Source of the DNA: Actinotalea caeni
GTDB taxonomy: Bacteria > Actinomycetota > Actinomycetes > Actinomycetales > Beutenbergiaceae
Length of the DNA: 64,000 nucleotides
Direction: 5' to 3'
NCBI RefSeq assembly: GCF_009733795.1
Contig: NZ_WNXX01000004.1
Span: 124,001-188,000 of the forward strand
The notes under the pieces are model-generated. The model saw nothing but the letters and a program-made list of their open reading frames with translations, did no database searches and was not told the origin of the DNA. Within the stretch, counting starts at the first letter, position 1. Every line of letters starts with the position of its first letter. The translations under genes were made by a program, and so were the position numbers. This document shows positions 57,581 to 64,000 of the stretch, one piece after another.

Positions 57581-58011
57581 CCACCCATGACGACGACGCC
57601 GGCGCGGGCGGTGCGGGCGCGGTGCTGAGCGACCCGTACCTCGACGAGGTGGCGGCCGCGATCCGTTCGCTCTACCGGGCGCTCGGCGACCGCCCCGCGT
57701 TCGACGCCCACCTGCACCCCGACATCACGATCTGGGAGAGCGACGCCCTCGGCCTGCTCGGGCTGCCCGAGCTGGACGCGCTGCGCGACGAGCGGGCCGC
57801 GCGCGGCGCGTCCGGTCCCGCGCCGGCGTGGGTGCGCCCGGAGCAGCTGCGCGTGGACCGGTGGCAGGACACCGCGGTCGCCCGGTTCGTGCTGCGGGCG
57901 CACGTCCCCGGCGGCGACGACGAGACCTTCCGGGTCACCGACGTGCTGCGGCGCGACGCCGACGGCTGGCGGATCGTGCACCACCACGCCGAGCGGTGGC
58001 CCGCGCGCTAG
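57577..58011 (+). CDS. NTF2/SnoaL-like protein
   Basis: This is a 144-residue protein with the cone-shaped NTF2-like fold pattern: a helical start (VAAAIRSLYRALGDRPAFDAHLHPDITIWE), strands and the ending RDADGWRIVHHHAERWPAR. Related proteins are SnoaL-like cyclases, isomerases or ligand-binding subunits. As the last gene of the coupled operon it may act on, or chaperone, an intermediate. The function is not known. The stop is followed by an 88-bp gap before a convergent small ORF. Confidence 0.8.
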   Translation: MTTHDDDAGAGGAGAVLSDPYLDEVAAAIRSLYRALGDRPAFDAHLHPDITIWESDALGLLGLPELDALRDERAARGASGPAPAWVRPEQLRVDRWQDTAVARFVLRAHVPGGDDETFRVTDVLRRDADGWRIVHHHAERWPAR

Positions 58012-58099
58012 GGAAGCGTGCGGGGCGGCTGGCAGCGAGACGGGGACGGGTCAGCCGATGCCGCTGGCGTGCGGCCCCGCCTCCCCTGGCGAGGGTGCC

Positions 58100-58264
58100 C
58101 TAGGCGGTCACGTCGCGGTGCATCCACACCGTCGGGTCGCGGTCCTGCGCGGCGCTCTCGGTCGTGCACCACGCGGCGAGTCGGGAGACGAGGCCGGGCC
58201 GAGGTGCGTCGTCGGGCGGGGTGGCCGCGGCGGCGGGTTCTGCGACCGGCTTGACGATCTCCAT
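58100..58264 (-). CDS. Hypothetical 54-residue protein
   Basis: This is a short minus-strand frame convergent with the end of the dpp-like operon. It begins with ATG and reads MEIVKPVAEP and, later, GLVSRLAAWCTTESAAQDRD. Third positions are nearly all G or C, as in real genes of this organism. A weak GGGAC precedes the ATG. I recognise no family. Its single Trp-Cys pair and amphipathic centre give no clear clue. It could be a genuine small protein or a chance ORF. Confidence 0.45.
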   Translation of the reverse strand: MEIVKPVAEPAAAATPPDDAPRPGLVSRLAAWCTTESAAQDRDPTVWMHRDVTA

Positions 58265-58460
58265 GTCCCAGTATGACCACGGGATGACTGTTGTGTCCTG
58301 GGTATCCGGTGCGGGGGCAGCGGTCGATCCCGGTCGCCTCCGTGCGCGAGCGGCGGCAATGCGTCGGTCGGGCCGGGCGACGCGGCTGTGGATGGCGGCG
58401 TCGGCGCATTTTCGCGGGGGCATCCGGCGCCTCCTGGGCACTCCTGCACGCGCCCACCCG

Positions 58461-58530
58461 CCGAGTTCGTGCGCTCGTGCCGAGTTCGGAACGGGCACGG
58501 CACGAACTCGGGAGGGCGGCACGAACTCGG
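58461..58530. repeat. Inverted CCGAGTTCGTGC repeats upstream of kynureninase
   Basis: Two copies run forward (CCGAGTTCGTGC at 58461-58472 and a shorter CCGAGTTCG at 58480-58488). Two run reverse (GCACGAACTCGG at 58500-58511 and 58519-58530). The arms can fold into a long cruciform. It lies in the intergenic region 58265-58582, about 50 bp upstream of the kynureninase start, so it may be an operator or an intergenic repeat element. Confidence 0.75.
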
Positions 58531-58582
58531 CGTACGCGGCGGCGCGTCCGCGGGAGGGTGCCGGGCGCGGGAAGATCGGGGG

Positions 58583-59833
58583 ATGGACGACTCCCGTGAG
58601 GCCGCGCTCGCCCTCGACGCGGCGGACCCGCTCGCCGGCTGCCGCGATCTCGTCACCTACGCCGACGACGTCATCTACCTGGACGGGAACTCCCTCGGGC
58701 GGCGTCCGGTGTCGACGCCGGGTGCGCTCGAGGACCTCGTCGAGCGGCAGTGGGCGCGCGACCTGATCCGGTCCTGGCCGGCCTGGCTCGCCGACGCGAC
58801 CGCAACCGCCGACCTGCTCGGCGAGGCCGTGCTCGGCGTCGCGCCCGGCCAGGTCGCGATCAGCGACTCGACCACCGTCAACCTCTACAAGCTCGCCGTC
58901 GCGGCGGTGCGGGCACGTCAGGGGCGCAGCCGCGTCGTCATCGAGGCCGATGCGTTCCCGACCGACCTCTACGTGATCGACGGCGTCGCGCGGGACCACG
59001 GCCTGGAGGTCACCCGCGTCGAGGCGGACATCGACGACGGCGTCCGCGCGACCGACCTCGCGGCCGTGCTCGACGACGACGTCGCGCTGGTCTGCCTGTC
59101 GCACGTCGGCTACCGGTCCGGGGCGCTGCTCGACATGGTCGAGCTGACGCATCTCGCCCACGACGCCGGTGCGCTCGTGCTGTGGGACCTGTGCCACTCG
59201 GCCGGGTCGGCGCCGACGCCGCTGGCCGAGTCCGGTGCCGACCTCGCGGTGGGGTGCACGTACAAGTACCTCAACGCGGGGCCCGGTGCGCCCGCCTTCC
59301 TCTACGTGCGCGCCGACCTGCAGGCCGAGCTGCGCTCGCCGATCCAGGGCTGGTTCGGGCAGCGCGACCAGTTCGAGATGGCGCCCGAGTACGACCCGGT
59401 GCCCGGGATCGAGCGGTTCCTCGCCGGCACCCCCAACGTGCCGGGCATCGTCGCGGTGCGCGAGGGCGTGCGCACGATCGCCGCCGCCGGGCTGCCCGCG
59501 CTGCGCGACAAGGGCGTCGCGCTGACCTCCTACCTCGTCGACCTCGCCGACGTCTGGCTGCAGCCGCTCGGGTTCCGGCTGGCCAGCCCGCGCGACCCCG
59601 CCCGCCGCGGCTCCCACGTCACGCTCGAGCACCCGCAGGCGTGGCAGGCGTGCCAGGCATGGATCGCGGCCGGCGTCGTCCCGGACTTCCGCACCCCCGA
59701 CCGGCTCCGCATCGGCCCGGCCCCGCTGACCACCTCGTTCGAGGAGGTCTGGATCGCCATGGACCGGCTGCGCGACATCGTCGCCACCGGCCGCCACCTG
59801 GAGTTCCCCACCGAGCGCGCCCGCGTCACCTGA
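58583..59833 (+). CDS. kynU: Kynureninase
   Basis: This 416-residue PLP enzyme cleaves kynurenine to anthranilate and alanine. The PLP lysine is K228 in GCTYKYLNAGPG, and Asp202 in WDLCHSAGS contacts the cofactor. The N-terminal YLDGNSLG and the FGQRDQFEMAPEYDPVPGIERFLAGTP region are diagnostic. The ATG follows a GGGG-rich site with GAAGATC. No tryptophan dioxygenase or formamidase lies within the window, so the rest of the pathway must be elsewhere. Confidence 0.95.
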   Translation: MDDSREAALALDAADPLAGCRDLVTYADDVIYLDGNSLGRRPVSTPGALEDLVERQWARDLIRSWPAWLADATATADLLGEAVLGVAPGQVAISDSTTVNLYKLAVAAVRARQGRSRVVIEADAFPTDLYVIDGVARDHGLEVTRVEADIDDGVRATDLAAVLDDDVALVCLSHVGYRSGALLDMVELTHLAHDAGALVLWDLCHSAGSAPTPLAESGADLAVGCTYKYLNAGPGAPAFLYVRADLQAELRSPIQGWFGQRDQFEMAPEYDPVPGIERFLAGTPNVPGIVAVREGVRTIAAAGLPALRDKGVALTSYLVDLADVWLQPLGFRLASPRDPARRGSHVTLEHPQAWQACQAWIAAGVVPDFRTPDRLRIGPAPLTTSFEEVWIAMDRLRDIVATGRHLEFPTERARVT

Positions 59834-59837
59834 CCAC

Positions 59838-60056
59838 TTTCACCGCAGTGTGCAACACGGCCCGGTTTCACCGCAGTGTGCAACACGGCCCTGGCCTCAC
59901 AGCACGGTGAACAGGGCTGGGAGCTGCTGCGCAGAGCGGCAGGACCGCACCTGTTGCACGGCGGGGTGAAACCCGACCCATGCTCCAAAGTGCGGTGAAA
60001 ACGACGTGTGTTGCAAAGTGCGGTGAAACCAGGGCATGTTGCAAAGTGCGGTGAAA
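59838..60056. repeat. Array of six 20-nt repeats, 28-nt spaced
   Basis: The unit is TGTTGCAAAGTGCGGTGAAA. Two copies lie on the minus strand (59838-59857 and 59866-59885) and four on the plus strand (59952-59971, 59981-60000, 60009-60028, 60037-60056). Starts within each group are 28 or 29 nt apart, so spacers are 8-9 nt. The third and fourth copies are degenerate. A 66-nt unique centre separates the two opposed groups. The array occupies almost the whole space between convergent kynU and arsR-type genes. Confidence 0.9.
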
Positions 60057-60098
60057 CCGGGGCGGGGGCGGCGGGGTGGCGAGGCGCCGTCACGGCGG

Positions 60099-60440
60099 CT
60101 ATCCCCCCTCGCGCTCGCGGCGCGCCCTGCGGCCGCGGGTGATCTCGGTGCCGAGGGCGTCGAGGCGCTGCGACCAGGCGGCGCGCAGGGTGTCCAGGAA
60201 CGCGTCGACCTCCGACAGCCCGGCCGGGTCGAGGCGGTAGAGGCGGCGGGTCCCGACCGGTTGCGCGACGGCGAACCCGCTCTCGCGCAGCACCTTCAGG
60301 TGCTGGCTGACCGCCGGTTGGCTGATGCCGAACTCGGCGCCGATCGTCTCGGCGACCTCGCCCGCCGACATCTCGCCCCCGGCGAGCAGCTCGAGGATGC
60401 GACGGCGGACGGGGTCGCCGAGGACGTCGAACGCGTGCAT
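60099..60440 (-). CDS. ArsR-family transcriptional regulator
   Basis: This 113-residue winged-helix regulator starts MHAFDVLGDPVRRRILELLAGGEMSAGEVAETI, with a recognition helix GISQPAVSQHLKVLRESGFAV. It has no metal-binding Cys motif, so it belongs to the non-metal ArsR group often paired with SRPBCC (AHSA1) proteins. It overlaps the upstream SRPBCC gene by one base (TGATG). In most such pairs the regulator comes first, but here it is second. It probably autoregulates the pair. Confidence 0.92.
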   Translation of the reverse strand: MHAFDVLGDPVRRRILELLAGGEMSAGEVAETIGAEFGISQPAVSQHLKVLRESGFAVAQPVGTRRLYRLDPAGLSEVDAFLDTLRAAWSQRLDALGTEITRGRRARREREGG

Positions 60441-61099
60441 CAGGCGGGGCCGCCCTGCGCCTGGCCGCCGGCGGGCGCCTCCTCGGGGAGGACGGTGAAG
60501 AACGTGACGCAGGCGTCGACGCGCGAGCGGGCCTCGCCGTCCGACGCGCCGGCCGTGACGTCGGCGCGGTACCAGGCCTCGCCGCACTCGCCGACCCACG
60601 CCGTGCCCTCGGGCCCCAGCGTCCAGGTCTCCTCGGTGCCGGGGTCGAGCGAGGCGCCCGTGGACAGGTGCAGGTCGAGCCCGCGGGTCGCGAGGTCCCA
60701 CCCGATGCCGACGGCGGCCGGGCCGAACTGCCGCCAGTGGTCGTTGTCGACGCCGCAGGTGTGGCGCAGCCGCACCGAGGTTCGGTCGTCGCCGTCCGGC
60801 GTGACCTCGACGTCGACCCAGCTGGTGGCGCCTGCGAACTCCCAGGTGAGCGCGAACGAGCGGGGCGGGTCGCACGCGAGGACGGTCCCTCCCGCGTTGC
60901 CCTCGACCTGGTAGCGCCCGCCGAGCCGCAGCTCGCCGGAGACCGGCGCGAACCAGCGGGGCAGGCGTTCGGGGTCGGTCAGCGCACCCCAGACGTCCTC
61001 GGCGGTGCCCGGGTAGCTGCGACGCAGCTCGACGACGGCGACGTCCTCCCCGTCGCGGGTGGTGTAGGTGACCGTGTGCTCGGGGATCTGCGTGGCCAT
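60440..61099 (-). CDS. SRPBCC (AHSA1-like) domain protein
   Basis: This is a 219-residue protein with the START/AHSA1 fold: VAVVELRRSYPGTAEDVWGALTDPERLPRWFAPVSGELRLGGRYQV, then strands ending near residue 150 with a helical end. The C-terminal 60 residues add a region not typical of the smallest members. Such proteins bind hydrophobic ligands or act as Hsp90-type co-chaperones; the ligand is unknown. The upstream sequence CTTATATAAGTCAATATCG (around 61120-61138) is notably AT-rich and probably holds the promoter and ArsR operator. Confidence 0.88.
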   Translation of the reverse strand: MATQIPEHTVTYTTRDGEDVAVVELRRSYPGTAEDVWGALTDPERLPRWFAPVSGELRLGGRYQVEGNAGGTVLACDPPRSFALTWEFAGATSWVDVEVTPDGDDRTSVRLRHTCGVDNDHWRQFGPAAVGIGWDLATRGLDLHLSTGASLDPGTEETWTLGPEGTAWVGECGEAWYRADVTAGASDGEARSRVDACVTFFTVLPEEAPAGGQAQGGPA

Positions 61100-61160
61100 G
61101 CACGCATCCTTCACCCAACGCTTATATAAGTCAATATCGAAGTAACACCTGGCATACGAA

Positions 61161-61194
61161 CGAGGCCCCGGACGGCGTACCGTCCGGGGCCTCG
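61161..61194 (-). terminator. Terminator downstream of inositol-phosphate synthase
   Basis: CGAGGCCCCGGACGG (61161-61175) pairs perfectly over 15 bp with CCGTCCGGGGCCTCG (61180-61194), loop CGTA. It lies 40 bp after the stop codon of the minus-strand ino1 gene. A second shorter stem (61202-61219) lies between. Confidence 0.85.
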
Positions 61195-61233
61195 CTGCGT
61201 CGGCCGCCCTGGGGCGGCCCGTGTCACTCCTTG

Positions 61234-62322
61234 TCACTCCTCGCCGCGGATGAAGGCCTCGACCTTCGCGCGGGCGGTCTCGTCGTCGTACTGCTCCGGC
61301 GGCGACTTCATGAAGTAGCTCGACGCCGACAGGATCGGGCCGCCGATGCCGCGGTCCTTGGCGATCTTCGCGGCGCGCAGGGCGTCGATGATGATGCCGG
61401 CCGAGTTGGGGGAGTCCCACACCTCGAGCTTGTACTCCAGGTTGAGCGGCACCTCGCCGAACGCGCGGCCCTCGAGGCGCACGTAGGCCCACTTGCGGTC
61501 GTCGAGCCAGGCGACGTAGTCGCTCGGCCCGATGTGGACGTTGCGGTCCTCCTTCTTGCCGGCCAGCGGGCCGTCGTGGAGGTTGGAGGTGACCGCCTGG
61601 GTCTTGGAGACCTTCTTCGACTCGAGCCGGTCGCGCTCGAGCATGTTCTTGAAGTCCATGTTGCCGCCGACGTTGAGCTGGTAGGTGCGGTCCAGCACGA
61701 CGCCGCGGTCCTCGAACAGCTTGGCGAGCACGCGGTGCGTGATCGTCGCGCCGACCTGCGACTTGATGTCGTCGCCGACGATCGGCACGCCCGCGGCGCG
61801 GAACTTCTCGGCCCACTCGGGGGTGCCGGCGATGAAGACGGGCAGCGCGTTGACGAACGCGACGCCGGCGTCGATCGCAGCCTGGGCGTAGAACTTCGCC
61901 GCCTCCTCCGACCCGACCGGCAGGTAGCAGATCAGCACGTCGGCCTTGGCGTCGCGCAGGGCCTGGGCGACGTCGACCGGCTCGGCGTCGGACTCCTCGA
62001 TGGTCTCCCGGTAGTACTTGCCGAGGCCGTCGAGGGTGACGCCGCGCTGCACCGGGACGCCCAGCGGCGGCACGTCGGTGATCTTGATCGTGTTGTTCTC
62101 GCTGGCGGTGATCGCCTCGGACAGGTCGAACCCGACCTTCTTGGCGTCGACGTCGAAGGCCGCCACGAACTCGATGTCGCGCACGTGGTACGGGCCGAAC
62201 TCGACGTGCATGAGGCCCGGCACCTTGCTGCGCGGGTCGGCGTCTGCGTAGAAGTGGACGCCCTGCACGAGCGACGCGGCGCAGTTGCCGACGCCCGCGA
62301 TGGCGACTCGGATCGATCCCAT
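61234..62322 (-). CDS. ino1: Inositol-3-phosphate synthase
   Basis: This 362-residue actinobacterial-type myo-inositol-1-phosphate synthase converts glucose 6-phosphate to inositol phosphate with NAD. The Rossmann start is [17 protein letters not shown], and the catalytic core contains [26 protein letters not shown] and KPEYKLE-like [18 protein letters not shown]. It supplies inositol for phosphatidylinositol and mycothiol. AAGGAG inside the upstream PadR gene serves as ribosome binding site, and the ATG touches the PadR stop codon (TGAATG). Confidence 0.96.
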   Translation of the reverse strand: MGSIRVAIAGVGNCAASLVQGVHFYADADPRSKVPGLMHVEFGPYHVRDIEFVAAFDVDAKKVGFDLSEAITASENNTIKITDVPPLGVPVQRGVTLDGLGKYYRETIEESDAEPVDVAQALRDAKADVLICYLPVGSEEAAKFYAQAAIDAGVAFVNALPVFIAGTPEWAEKFRAAGVPIVGDDIKSQVGATITHRVLAKLFEDRGVVLDRTYQLNVGGNMDFKNMLERDRLESKKVSKTQAVTSNLHDGPLAGKKEDRNVHIGPSDYVAWLDDRKWAYVRLEGRAFGEVPLNLEYKLEVWDSPNSAGIIIDALRAAKIAKDRGIGGPILSASSYFMKSPPEQYDDETARAKVEAFIRGEE

Positions 62323-62931
62323 TCAGTGCTCCTTCGGTGTCCGACGGCGGTCCTGCGCCCCCGGGGTGGATGTGGGGTGTGACGAGGTGTTGCGCTCGTG
62401 GGTGATGAGGTCCTCGAGCCACCCGACCTCGCGGTCGATCTGCTCCAGGCCGTGCCGCTGCAGCTCGAGCGTCCAGGCGTCGCGGCGCTCGCGGTTGCGC
62501 TGCATCTGCTCGCGCATCGCCTCCCGGCGCTCGAGCATCCGCATCCGCCGCCCCTCGAGGATGCGCAGCCGCACCTGCGGGTCGACCTCGGCGAACAGCG
62601 AGAACCGCACGCCGAAGCTGTCGTCCTCCCAGGAGTCGGGGTCGGCGGTGCCCAGCGTCTGGGCGAGCCGCTCCTTCCCCTCGGCGGTGAGCTGGTAGAC
62701 GATCCGGGTCCGCTTGCCCGCGAGGGCGTGCGGCAGGTCCGCGGTGTCGACCGCCTCGATGAGCCCGGCCGCCGTCAACGACTTCAGCGCGGGGTACAGC
62801 GATCCGTACGACAGCGCGCGCACGGTCCCCAGCGTGGCGTTGAGCCGCTTGCGCAGCTCGTAGCCGTGCAGGGGTGCGTCTTGCAGCTGGCCCAGGATGG
62901 CCAGCTCGAGGACGTCCGATCGTGCGCGCAT
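62323..62931 (-). CDS. PadR-family transcriptional regulator
   Basis: This 202-residue regulator has a PadR winged helix (DVLELAILGQLQDAPLHGYELRKRLNATLGTVRALSYGSLYPALKSLTAAGLIEA) and a C-terminal helical dimerisation domain rich in Arg/Glu. ATG 62931 is used, with GGTGA just upstream; ATG 62952 would add seven residues. It precedes ino1 without a gap, an arrangement conserved in actinobacteria, and presumably represses the operon. The effector is unknown. Confidence 0.92.
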   Translation of the reverse strand: MRARSDVLELAILGQLQDAPLHGYELRKRLNATLGTVRALSYGSLYPALKSLTAAGLIEAVDTADLPHALAGKRTRIVYQLTAEGKERLAQTLGTADPDSWEDDSFGVRFSLFAEVDPQVRLRILEGRRMRMLERREAMREQMQRNRERRDAWTLELQRHGLEQIDREVGWLEDLITHERNTSSHPTSTPGAQDRRRTPKEH

Positions 62932-62975
62932 CGTCACCAGGTCGTTGGGCATGCCCGACGAGATGTCGAGCGGAT

Positions 62976-63012
62976 ATATCGAATTGATACATCGCCGACC
63001 TAACAAAGTCAA
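62976..63012 (-). promoter_or_regulatory. Promoter of the padR-ino1 operon
   Basis: On the minus strand, TTGACT (63012-63007) and TATCAA (62989-62984) are separated by 17 bp, the best sigma-70-type match in the window. The -10 is part of an inverted repeat TATC-N5-GATA overlapping the probable transcript start, a likely binding site for the PadR protein. Confidence 0.7.
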
Positions 63013-63198
63013 CATATGTCAGGTCGGACGGATCGTGCCAGGGTCTGACGAGATCTCGATCGACCGGTTGCGCGCGGGCATGCGAGCGCTCCGCCACGGG
63101 GGTCCGTGCGCGTGCCCAGGACGGCAGGAGCGCGATGACCGCTCGGGCCAGCCGCCCCACGTCGAGGTTGCGCCGTGAGGCAGATGTGGGTCTGACCC

Positions 63199-63804
63199 TC
63201 AGGCGGGCCCGGACCGCCGCACACGCACCTCGAGCCACGGGTCGGCCAGCAGCGCCTCGTCGAACCGGAGGTCCGGCACGAGCGCGGGGTCGGGGAGGAA
63301 GCGCACCGCGGTCCCGGTGCGTCCCGTGGGCGGCACCTCGGTCAGCTCGTCCACCGGGAGACCGTGCCGGTACTCCTGGGTCCAGGACCCCTCGGCGCGG
63401 TGGTTGCTGTGGCGCAGCCAGGTGCTCAGCGCCGCGACCACCGACATCCCCTGCCGGGGCCGGCCGTCGGCGAGCCGGACGGCGTCGGTCCCGAAGAACC
63501 GCACGTCGCGCGTGGCCATGACCGGCTTGCGGACGACGCGGCCGGCGTCGTCGCGGCGGGTCTCGGTGCCCCGGCCGTCGTCGGAGACGGCGACCGAGCC
63601 GTCGTCGTGCACGACGACGGCGCACCGGCCCACCCGGCCGAGCGCCTCGGCCTCCTCGGCCGCGTAGGCGACCACCTCGAGCACCAGGTGGGTGAGGTCG
63701 CCGCCGAGGCGGGCGGCGTCGTCGCGGACGGCCCGCAGGTGCTCGGCATCGACCGGGTGCGCCCAGACGTGCGTCCGGGTGGGCCAGGACGCCGGTCCGG
63801 TCAC
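63199..63804 (-). CDS. GHKL-type ATPase domain protein (gyrase B-like)
   Basis: This 201-residue protein resembles a stand-alone N-terminal ATP-binding region of GyrB. It shows DDGRGTETR (the Asp and Gly of the ATP lid), GRPRQGMSVVAALSTWLRH (second motif) and a helical start (LTHLVLEVVAYAAEEAEAL) in the place of the N box. The Asn box itself is not clear. No topoisomerase core follows, so it is not gyrase. It is coupled by a GTGA overlap to a gene running off the window. Function unknown. Confidence 0.75.
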   Translation of the reverse strand: MTGPASWPTRTHVWAHPVDAEHLRAVRDDAARLGGDLTHLVLEVVAYAAEEAEALGRVGRCAVVVHDDGSVAVSDDGRGTETRRDDAGRVVRKPVMATRDVRFFGTDAVRLADGRPRQGMSVVAALSTWLRHSNHRAEGSWTQEYRHGLPVDELTEVPPTGRTGTAVRFLPDPALVPDLRFDEALLADPWLEVRVRRSGPA

Positions 63805-64000
63805 GCCCGCAGCGGCGCGAGCGCCGCGGTGGTGCGCTCCAGCAGGTCGAGCAGGTTGCGCAGCTCCTGCGGGCGGCGGTCCAGCGGGGCGAAGGCGCCG
63901 TCGTCGTCCCAGTCGAGGAACTCGTACAGCGCGACCTGGTGCCGCACCACGGTGCCCATGACGTTGGCGAGGATGCCGCGCCACTGCTCGGTGGCGCGGG
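63801..64000 (-). CDS. Hypothetical protein, C-terminal part (start outside window)
   Basis: This minus-strand frame enters from the right edge and ends at a TGA overlapping the GHKL gene start. The visible 66 residues (for example GTVVRHQVALYEFLDWDDDG and NLLDLLERTTAALAPLRA) are helical and unfamiliar. Coupling with the GHKL-type ATPase gene suggests the two act together. Confidence 0.6.
   Translation of the reverse strand, partial: RATEQWRGILANVMGTVVRHQVALYEFLDWDDDGAFAPLDRRPQELRNLLDLLERTTAALAPLRA

Noticed and set aside
59838-60056. Possible CRISPR array
   Set aside because: Spacers are only 8-9 nt, copies occur in both orientations and no cas genes are present.

Overview
The window looks like the replication-origin region of a high-GC actinobacterium, most like a member of the Micrococcales (a Cellulomonadaceae-like host is my guess, not proven). 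The evidence is the gene order gyrA-gyrB-DUF721-recF-gnd-dnaN-dnaA | rpmH-rnpA-yidD-yidC-jag-rsmG, followed by parA-parB. Further support comes from DUF3566 and a DLW-39 micropeptide next to tRNA-Ile and tRNA-Ala, very GC-rich third codon positions, a MurJ-pseudokinase fusion and an actinobacterial-type inositol-phosphate synthase. Genes left of dnaA run on the minus strand and genes right of it on the plus strand, as expected for leading-strand genes leaving an origin near 12.7-13.2 kb.

Layout. 0-2 kb: the end of a sensor histidine kinase, then a MarR regulator and two paired SMR transporters sharing an operator-like motif. 2.1-3.6 kb: tRNA-Ala, a DLW-39 micropeptide, tRNA-Ile, a small lipoprotein and a DUF3566 membrane protein. 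3.7-15 kb: the replication core with oriC between dnaN and dnaA, and further DnaA-box-like sequences upstream of dnaA and of gyrB. 15.1-18.5 kb: ribosomal protein L34, RNase P protein and the YidC membrane-insertion set. 18.5-24.7 kb: a GntR regulator, an amidase and a carbohydrate-type ABC importer, wedged between rsmG and parA, which are usually close together.

24.66-29.15 kb is about 4.5 kb with no convincing gene. It carries six parS sites (five perfect), a second cluster of DnaA-box-like sequences, a 27-28-bp tandem repeat and a possible decayed coding remnant. It looks like the chromosomal centromere and leads into parA and parB.

31.2-43.7 kb (all minus strand): ddl-like ligase, aminotransferase, thioredoxin and thioredoxin reductase, MurJ-pseudokinase fusion, DUF6049, Nudix hydrolase and a GH1 beta-glucosidase. 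43.9-47.9 kb: CCA-adding enzyme, a small kinase with a probable C-terminal frameshift, an MFS transporter and an XRE-cupin regulator.

48.0-58.0 kb is one tightly coupled plus-strand operon. It holds a Dpp/Opp-type ABC importer followed by a metal-dependent amidohydrolase, a TIGR04076 protein, a luciferase-like (F420/FMN-type) oxidoreductase, a DUF885 hydrolase and an NTF2/SnoaL-like protein. This reads as an uncharacterised uptake-and-breakdown pathway, divergent from the XRE-cupin gene, and is the best candidate for a new system here.

58-64 kb: kynureninase, a striking array of 20-nt repeats with 28-nt periodicity, an ArsR-SRPBCC pair, inositol-3-phosphate synthase with a PadR-type gene immediately upstream, and a GHKL-type ATPase gene overlapping a gene that runs off the window.
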